NCBI GenBank assembly: GCA_945900935.1
Contig: CAMDKT010000139.1
Coordinates: 1-11,069 of the forward strand
Length of the DNA: 11,069 bases
Source: Candidatus Sulfopaludibacter sp. SbA3
GTDB lineage: Bacteria > Acidobacteriota > Terriglobia > Bryobacterales > Bryobacteraceae
Direction: 5' to 3'
Below, one piece after another: positions 5,773-11,069 of the stretch. Every line of letters begins with the position of its first letter. Positions within the stretch are counted from its first letter, which is position 1. The notes beneath the pieces are model-generated. The model did not search any database. It was not told where the DNA came from and saw only the letters and a list, made by a program, of their open reading frames with translations. Position numbers and translations under genes: made by a program.

Positions 5773-6959
5773 ATCGCCGCCAGTTCGTCGCCACCGCCGC
5801 CGCCGCGCCCCTTTCCGCCCAATCGGCAAAAAAGCGCATCGCCTGCCTTTCGTCCACCTATCACGTCCGCTCCCACTCCGATAACTTCATCACCCGCTTC
5901 CTGGAAGGCTACTGGATCCACGAGAAATTCTACGAGCCCCCCTTCACCGTCGCGTCGTTATGGATGGACCAGATCCACCCTGGCGATATCGGCCAACGTC
6001 TCTCCACCGCCTACAACGTTCCCGTAACGAAAACCATCGCCGATGCCCTCACCCTCAACACCGGTAAGCTTGCCGTCGATGGCGTCGTCCTCGTCTGCGA
6101 ACACGGGACCTATCCCGAAAACGAAAAGCACCAGCACCTCTACCCCCGCTACGAGTTCTTTGAGCAAGTCGTCAACGTCTTCAAACAAAGTGGCAAATCC
6201 TGCCCCGTCTTCACCGATAAACACCTCTCCTACGACTGGAAAAAAGCGCAACAAATGTTCAAGTGGTCGCAGGAACTGAAGTTCCCGTTGATGGCCGGCT
6301 CCAGTGTCCCCGTCACCTTTCGCCGCCCCGAATACGACCCCCCGCTGAACACCGAAATGGAATCCGCGCTCAGCATCGGCGGGGGATGGGTCGGCGACGG
6401 CGGCATCTTCCACGTCCTGGAAACCCTGCAATCGTTCGTCGAACGCCGGAAGGGCGGGGAATCGGGCATCCGCTCCGTGCAAACGCTGAAAGGCGCCGAA
6501 GTCTGGAAGGCCGCCGAACAAGGCGTTTGGAACCGCGGCCTCCTCGACGCCGCCCTCGCCCGCCAGCTAAAACCGTCGGGAAGAAAGCCTGAGGAAATGA
6601 CCGCCGTCCTCGGCCTCATCGAATACCGAGACGGCTTCAAAGCCGCCACGCTCGCGCTCGGCGCGGTGTCCGAATACATCGTCGCCGTCAAGCCCAAAGG
6701 CGCGCCGCCCCAAGCCACGCTCTGCTATATCCCCACCGAGAACTCGAACAACTTCTCGATGCTCGTTCACGGCATCACGCAAATGATCGCCACCGGCAAA
6801 CCGGCTATCGACGTCCGCCGCACACTCCTCGTCTCCGGCGCTCTCGACGCACTTATGGAATCCGGCCACCAGAACGGCAAACGTATTGAAACGCCCAATT
6901 TGAAGATCGCCTACAAAGCGCCGCCTCATAGCTGGTACGCCAAAGGGGAGGGATCCTAA
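5769..6959 (+). CDS. Tat-signal protein, degenerate Gfo/Idh/MocA-like oxidoreductase fold, function unknown
   Basis: A 396-residue protein with no firm family name. It opens MNRRQFVATAAAAPLSAQSA, a twin-arginine-type signal, so export in folded form is likely. The body has the rhythm of the Gfo/Idh/MocA family. A first strand is followed by DGVVLVCEHGTYP (104-116). Then GKSCPVFTDKHLSYDWKKA (142-160) matches the family's GKPVFxEKPLAxxxxxA segment, and PLMAGSSVP follows at 173-181. A C-terminal alpha/beta half includes GDGGIFHVLETLQ (209-221). Two key features are altered: the glycine-rich NAD(P) loop after strand 1 is replaced by CLSSTYHVRSHSDN (26-39), and the EKP motif reads DKH (150-152). 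It may therefore bind a sugar-like ligand without redox chemistry. It overlaps the dipeptidase by 4 bases and the next gene by 1. The fold call is inference. Confidence 0.8.
   Translation: MNRRQFVATAAAAPLSAQSAKKRIACLSSTYHVRSHSDNFITRFLEGYWIHEKFYEPPFTVASLWMDQIHPGDIGQRLSTAYNVPVTKTIADALTLNTGKLAVDGVVLVCEHGTYPENEKHQHLYPRYEFFEQVVNVFKQSGKSCPVFTDKHLSYDWKKAQQMFKWSQELKFPLMAGSSVPVTFRRPEYDPPLNTEMESALSIGGGWVGDGGIFHVLETLQSFVERRKGGESGIRSVQTLKGAEVWKAAEQGVWNRGLLDAALARQLKPSGRKPEEMTAVLGLIEYRDGFKAATLALGAVSEYIVAVKPKGAPPQATLCYIPTENSNNFSMLVHGITQMIATGKPAIDVRRTLLVSGALDALMESGHQNGKRIETPNLKIAYKAPPHSWYAKGEGS
6947..6951 (+). promoter_or_regulatory. Strong ribosome binding site of the SMP-30 gene
   Basis: GGAGG (within AGGGGAGGG) with a 7-base spacer to the ATG at 6959. 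It is the strongest ribosome site in the window, although the gene overlaps its neighbour as TAATG. The third gene may be translated independently and at a high rate. Confidence 0.75.
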
Positions 6960-7717
6960 TGGCGCTCCCAATTGACCCAAAAGCCGAACTGAAGCAGATC
7001 GCCACCGGCTTCGGCCTCGCGGAAGGCCCCGTTTTCAGCCGCCGCGGCTATCTCCTCTTCACCGACATCCGCGCTCAGAAAATCCACAAATGGGAACGCG
7101 GCCAGCTCACCGTTTTCCGCGAAAATAGCAACCGTGCCAACGGACTCAGCTTCGATCATCAGGGCCGCCTGCTGACCGCCGAAGGCGGCGGTCGCGTCAC
7201 CCGGACAGAGAAGAACGGCGCGATTACCGTCCTCGCTCAGGACGGCCTCCAAGGCCCGAACGACGTCGTCTACGCGATCGACGGCAGCATCTATTTTTCC
7301 GATCTCCCTAAGGGCAAAGTCCACCAAATTACGCGCCAGGGCCAAGTCCGCGTCGTCGCCGAAACAACCGGCCCCAACGGCGTCGCCCTCTCCCCCAACC
7401 AGCAGCAACTCTACATCGCCGATTTCCGGACAGGAGGCGTAAAGGTCCACGCCATCGAGCCCGACGGCCGCCTCAAACCCGGCAAGGATTTCGCCCCCAT
7501 CACCGTCGATGGCCTCAAAACAGACGAAGCCGGAAATGTTTGGATGGCCTCCCTCGACGGCATTCATGTCTACACCGTCAACGGCGAACCCCTCGGCGTC
7601 ATCAAGACCCCCGAGCGCCCAACGAACTGCGGCTGGAGCGGCGGCACTCTCTACATCACCACGCCCACTTCGGTCTATCAGATGCAAACCAAGGTGAGCG
7701 GCACGCGAACCTTTTAG
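6959..7717 (+). CDS. SMP-30/gluconolactonase-like beta-propeller hydrolase
   Basis: A 252-residue six-bladed propeller of the SMP-30/regucalcin/lactonase family, whose members open sugar lactones or related esters with a divalent metal. Seen in order: LAEGPVF (20-26) with the metal ligand Glu22; NGLSFDHQGRLLTAE (61-75); GPNDVV (99-104) with Asn101; TGPNGVALSP (137-146) with Asn140; IADF (153-156); and VDGLKTDEAGNVWMA (183-197) with Asp184 as the probable last ligand. The protein is somewhat shorter than the usual 280-300 residues, with a short N-terminus and no signal peptide, so it should stay in the cytoplasm, unlike the two genes before it. It is the last gene of the cassette. Its stop lies 2 bases from the end of the convergent protease gene. 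A sugar-acid lactone is a reasonable but unproven substrate. Confidence 0.92.
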   Translation: MALPIDPKAELKQIATGFGLAEGPVFSRRGYLLFTDIRAQKIHKWERGQLTVFRENSNRANGLSFDHQGRLLTAEGGGRVTRTEKNGAITVLAQDGLQGPNDVVYAIDGSIYFSDLPKGKVHQITRQGQVRVVAETTGPNGVALSPNQQQLYIADFRTGGVKVHAIEPDGRLKPGKDFAPITVDGLKTDEAGNVWMASLDGIHVYTVNGEPLGVIKTPERPTNCGWSGGTLYITTPTSVYQMQTKVSGTRTF

Positions 7718-7719
7718 CC

Positions 7720-10700
7720 CTACTGCCCCAGCAGCGTTTTCACCGCCGTCTCCAACTGCACATCCGTGCCCCGGTAACTCTCACCCATCGGGCGCGATAC
7801 CGGCACATCCACCGGACGCGGATTGCGCTCCATGTTCTCGCCCTTCGCCGTCGTAATCCGAGTGCTCGGAACCCGCATCACCGACCCGTCCAACAGCGGC
7901 GCGTTCCCCGTGTAGATAATCCACCCCGCCGTCGGCTCCCCGACAATCTTCCCCAGCCCCATTGCCCGGTAACCCTCGCTAAAGTCCTCCGCGTCGCTCA
8001 GCGAATGCTGGTTCGTCACTAGTACCGTCGGCTTCTCAATCGTCCGCTGCCCCAACGCCGCCCTCGCCGGACCGGCCTCCAACCCCCGAGGCTGCATGCC
8101 CAGGTAGTTCCGCCGCGTCAGTATATCCAGCGCATAGGCGTTCACATACCCGCCGTTGTTATTCCGGACATCCACCACAACGCCCTCCTTTCCATGCGTC
8201 TCCGCGTCTAAGTCCAAAGTCAGTTTCTCCAGCGACGCATCACCCATATCGATCATATGCACATAGCCCAGCCTGCCGTTACTGTACTTACTGACAAGCG
8301 CCCGCCGTTCCTCCACCCAGCCGCCATATCGCAATGCCTTCTCCGCCGCCAGCGAAATCGGCCGCAGCCGAACCGTCTTCCCGTTCCCCAACGTCAACAG
8401 AACTTCTTTGCCAACCTGCCTTTCCAACAACCCGTCGAGGTTCGCCGCCCCGGTCAATGCCGTCCCGTTCACTGCCGCCAGGATGTCCCCCGCCGCCACG
8501 CCTCCGGCCAATCCCGCCGGACCCCGCGCCAGCACCGCCGTCACCCGCAGCGCGCCATTCGACTCTTCCCAATCCAGTCCCAACCGCCCGAATATCGACG
8601 CCGCCGGCCCTGTAATCGGCCCTCCCACTCCCAAATGCGAAGCGTTCAACTCGCCCACCATCAGGTTCAACACGCGCCGCATTTCATCCGTCGTGCGCAC
8701 CCCGGCCACCGCTTCGCTATAAACGCGTTTTACCTCGCCGGTCCAGTCCGCTCCGTGAAACTGCGGATCGTAAAAGGAGTCCCGCATCCGCGTCCATGCC
8801 TGCCGGAAGACAGCCATCTTCGTCTCATCAAATCGCTCGACCAGCTCCGCCGTTACAACTACTGGCCTCGGCGTTCTCACCGCTAAGTCAATCGACACAA
8901 CGCGCCCGGCTTCCAGATAAGTCACTGACTTACTATCCGCGCTCCACGACGGCGAACTCTTCGGTGCCGGCGTCGATGTAATCTGGCGCGGTGTTGGCCG
9001 CTCCCTCGCCTCCCTGTCCAACGAGTAACTATACAAATTATCCTGCCCCGCCAGCGATCCGATAAACAGCAGTGTCTTTCCGTCTGGACTTACTTTCGGC
9101 GCTGACGCATCCATTCCCAATGGCAGCAGCCGCAGCCGGTCCCGTAAACCCTCCGTCACCAGCTCCGTCTTCGGAACCGCCTTCTTCTCCGCCGCCCCGG
9201 GCTTCTCAAACAACTTCCGGAACGCCTCTTCACGGAACTCCGGCGCCCGCGGCTTTAAGTCCAACATCGCCACCCGGCTCTGCTCCGTCCGTTGGCCTGT
9301 CAAAAACACCAGCGTTGCTCCGTCCGGCGTCCAACCGATATCCCCTCCAAACATGTTCGGCAGCCAACTCACCTGTTCCCTGGCCGATCCGTCTGTTCGT
9401 AGCAGCCATACGTTCCGGAAGTTCTTCACACCCGGCAGAAACGCAGCCAGCCACTCGCCATCCGGTGACCACTCCATGCTCAGCCCGCCCCGCCCAAACT
9501 TGCCCGTATAAAGCGTCTTCTCACTGCCGTCGGCCATTGTCCGCACCCGGATCTCTTCGCCGTCCACGGCATACGCCAGCCGCTTTCCGTCCGGTGCCCA
9601 CACCGGTGAAGAATGGACTCGCCCCGCCGCCGTCAACGCCCGGCTCTCCTTCTTCGCGAAGTCATACAACGTCAACTCGCGCCCTCCGTCCGTATCGCTC
9701 ATATAGACCAGTTGCGTCGAATCCGGTGACCATTCCGGTCCACCGTCGGCGTCCACGCTACGCGTCACGCGGAACGCATCCCCGCCCTCCTTCGCCGCCG
9801 CCCATACTTCCCCCCGCGCCACCAGCGCGATCTTCTTTCCATCCCCGGAAACCTTCAACCCGCTGAAGCCGCTCGTCACCGTGACCCGCTCCGAAAGCCC
9901 TGGCCCCGCCGGCGCTCCTCGCAGCGTAATGGCAATCTTTTCTGCCTTGCCCGTTGCCGTATCCATTCGCCAAATGCCAAAATCGCGCTCAAATACCAGC
10001 GTCTTCCCGTCATTGCTCAAGCTCGGATACAGCACCCGACCGCTGGTAAATGACGTCACCGCCCGCTCGCCTTTTCCCATCGTATAAAGGTGTACATTCT
10101 GCTGCCCGCCATTGCGGTCGGAGACGAAATAGAACGACTTCCCGTCCGGCATCCACTGCGGCCATAGCTGCTTTGCCCCGCGCCCCAGCAGCATCTGATC
10201 CTTCACCGTCGCCGCTTCATCCAGCATCCAGATTTCGCTCTCATCCAGATGACTCCGGCCCTTCCGCCACCACTGCGCCGAGCCAACGCCGCGCGCTACA
10301 AACAGCAGTCGCTTCCCGTCCGGCGTTGGCGCCGCATGGAACTCGCTGGCATACCGGTCCGCGCTCACTTTCACGGGCGTTCCCCCGCTCGCGCGCACCC
10401 TGTAAATGTCCATCATCCCAGCCACATCCCCCGCCGCCGATGAGAAGTACAGAAACTCCGAATCCCGCGACCATCCGTCCAGAAACTCGACGCTATCGGA
10501 GTAAGTCAGCCTTCGCAAAGCCCCATTCGACAACTCAAGAACATAGACATTCGCCGCCCCATCGCGATTGGACACAAACGCCAGCCGCTTTCCGTCCGGG
10601 CTATACATCGGCCGTGAGTCATTGCCAGCATGGGACAGCAGTAATCGCCCCTCGCCCCCTTGCAACGGCACCGTCCAGATATCGCCTCCGGAGGCAAACG

Positions 10701-10797
10701 CCACCTCCTTCCGGTCGGGAGAAATCGAAGGCTCCGCCATCGGCGTAATCGCCGCAAAACAGGCCCCGGTTAGAAACACCAATCCAAGTAAACGCAT
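7720..10797 (-). CDS. Tricorn-like secreted protease: 13 PD40 motifs, PDZ, S41 peptidase
   Basis: A 1025-residue homologue of the archaeal Tricorn protease (1071 residues). The N-terminus MRLLGLVFLTGACFA is a signal peptide, so it is exported. Residues about 20-640 carry 13 PD40 blade motifs of the type SPDGKRLAFVS, which equals the 6 + 7 blades of Tricorn's two propellers. A helical segment follows (about 655-721) and ends in ASH with Ser720 and His721. A PDZ domain spans about 737-816. The S41 core has VVVDVRNNNGG (873-883), the nucleophile in SLSDAED (Ser934, followed by Asp935), the GLGKIVGEPTAG helix region, and Glu990 in ENMERNPRP. Spacings of the catalytic residues closely match Tricorn. 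It follows a serine hydrolase gene with 1 base between stop and start. GGAG lies 12 bases upstream of the ATG. Role: trimming peptides outside the cytoplasm. Confidence 0.95.
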   Translation of the reverse strand: MRLLGLVFLTGACFAAITPMAEPSISPDRKEVAFASGGDIWTVPLQGGEGRLLLSHAGNDSRPMYSPDGKRLAFVSNRDGAANVYVLELSNGALRRLTYSDSVEFLDGWSRDSEFLYFSSAAGDVAGMMDIYRVRASGGTPVKVSADRYASEFHAAPTPDGKRLLFVARGVGSAQWWRKGRSHLDESEIWMLDEAATVKDQMLLGRGAKQLWPQWMPDGKSFYFVSDRNGGQQNVHLYTMGKGERAVTSFTSGRVLYPSLSNDGKTLVFERDFGIWRMDTATGKAEKIAITLRGAPAGPGLSERVTVTSGFSGLKVSGDGKKIALVARGEVWAAAKEGGDAFRVTRSVDADGGPEWSPDSTQLVYMSDTDGGRELTLYDFAKKESRALTAAGRVHSSPVWAPDGKRLAYAVDGEEIRVRTMADGSEKTLYTGKFGRGGLSMEWSPDGEWLAAFLPGVKNFRNVWLLRTDGSAREQVSWLPNMFGGDIGWTPDGATLVFLTGQRTEQSRVAMLDLKPRAPEFREEAFRKLFEKPGAAEKKAVPKTELVTEGLRDRLRLLPLGMDASAPKVSPDGKTLLFIGSLAGQDNLYSYSLDREARERPTPRQITSTPAPKSSPSWSADSKSVTYLEAGRVVSIDLAVRTPRPVVVTAELVERFDETKMAVFRQAWTRMRDSFYDPQFHGADWTGEVKRVYSEAVAGVRTTDEMRRVLNLMVGELNASHLGVGGPITGPAASIFGRLGLDWEESNGALRVTAVLARGPAGLAGGVAAGDILAAVNGTALTGAANLDGLLERQVGKEVLLTLGNGKTVRLRPISLAAEKALRYGGWVEERRALVSKYSNGRLGYVHMIDMGDASLEKLTLDLDAETHGKEGVVVDVRNNNGGYVNAYALDILTRRNYLGMQPRGLEAGPARAALGQRTIEKPTVLVTNQHSLSDAEDFSEGYRAMGLGKIVGEPTAGWIIYTGNAPLLDGSVMRVPSTRITTAKGENMERNPRPVDVPVSRPMGESYRGTDVQLETAVKTLLGQ

Positions 10798-10798
10798 A

Positions 10799-11069
10799 CT
10801 ATTTCACCGCTCCAAATAACCGCTGTAAGAACCCGTCAATCGCATCGCCATCAATCCACCGCAACACCACTACCAAGTCATGCTCCGGATCGCAATAAAT
10901 GATATTCGTCCCATTGCCCACATGCCCCCATGCCGTCGCCGGCGCATTCGGCCACAGCTTCTTGGCCGTGTTCAAATACCAGTTCATATACCCATACGTC
11001 GGCTGCACCGGCGTCGGCGTCCGCGCCTGTTGGATCCAATCCCCGGCCATCAACTGCTTGCCCTTCCAC
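10799..11069 (-). CDS. Serine hydrolase, beta-lactamase family, C-terminal part (cut by window edge)
   Basis: The last 90 codons of a gene that starts beyond the right edge. The visible part has the end pattern of class C beta-lactamase/esterase/DD-peptidase-type serine hydrolases: MAGDWIQQA, then PTYGYMNWYLNT, then WGHVGNGTNIIYCDPEHDLV. The HVGNGTN segment occupies the place of the KTG/HxG box on strand beta-3 beside the active site. The SxxK nucleophile and the YxN motif are outside the window, so activity and substrate cannot be judged. Its TAG stop is one base from the start of the Tricorn-like protease gene, so the two form one transcription unit. A shared role in peptide or cell-wall fragment breakdown is an inference. 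Confidence 0.82.
   Translation of the reverse strand, partial: WKGKQLMAGDWIQQARTPTPVQPTYGYMNWYLNTAKKLWPNAPATAWGHVGNGTNIIYCDPEHDLVVVLRWIDGDAIDGFLQRLFGAVK

Noticed and set aside
9072..10748. Long plus-strand frames antisense to the Tricorn-like gene
   Set aside because: They are Pro/Ser/Arg-rich mirror frames caused by the third-position bias of the real gene on the minus strand.
7720..10797. Recurring short DNA motif TTTCCGTCCGG on the plus strand
   Set aside because: These are the codons for Pro-Asp-Gly-Lys in the PD40 blades, not a separate DNA repeat or regulatory site.
10758..10797. Lipoprotein signal at Cys13 of the Tricorn-like protease
   Set aside because: The residues before the cysteine (LTGAC) lack the Leu/Val/Ile expected at -3, and a normal signal peptidase I site after ACFA fits better.

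Overview
The window is a GC-rich bacterial chromosome segment of ordinary-looking genes with a few odd arrangements. A secreted Tricorn-like protease, a Tat-type signal on a Gfo/Idh-like protein, an SMP-30 protein, an M19 dipeptidase and a serine hydrolase of the beta-lactamase fold all lie close together. That mix, with a type IV prepilin peptidase, fits an Acidobacteriota-type genome (Bryobacterales/Solibacter-like). The assignment is inference from gene content only. No mobile element, CRISPR array, tRNA or rRNA gene was seen.

Left block (1-3943, all minus strand). Read in the direction of transcription: a 616-residue fusion of an inositol-monophosphatase-like phosphatase with an ADP-ribosylglycohydrolase; a short 77-base junction holding a possible 23-codon leader ORF; a type IV prepilin peptidase; undecaprenyl diphosphate synthase (uppS); and the N-terminal 126 codons of phosphatidate cytidylyltransferase (cdsA), cut by the window edge. 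uppS and cdsA share an ATGA overlap, so the membrane and envelope lipid genes are translationally coupled. The prepilin peptidase sits 12 bases in front of uppS.

Middle (3944-4605). This is a 662-base divergent intergenic region. It holds a perfect 10-base inverted repeat, a cluster of small GC-rich hairpins (two of them mutually exclusive), and a consensus TATAAT box placed so close to the next ATG that the mRNA is probably leaderless.

Right block. Three plus-strand genes (4606-7717) form a tight cassette with overlapping stops and starts: a secreted M19 membrane dipeptidase, a Tat-signal protein that looks like a degenerate Gfo/Idh oxidoreductase, and an SMP-30/gluconolactonase-like propeller. 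They run tail to tail, with a 2-base gap, into a minus-strand pair. That pair is a 1025-residue Tricorn-like S41 protease with 13 PD40 propeller motifs, preceded by the end of a serine hydrolase gene (beta-lactamase family) one base upstream.

Most of the right block looks directed at breaking down peptides and small metabolites outside the cytoplasm. The most interesting items are the phosphatase/ADP-ribosylglycohydrolase fusion, the uncharacterised three-gene cassette with its dead-looking dehydrogenase, the leaderless promoter and the leader ORF before the prepilin peptidase. The plus strand is strongly C-rich from about 4.6 kb to the end whatever the gene direction, whereas it is G-rich in the first 1-2 kb.
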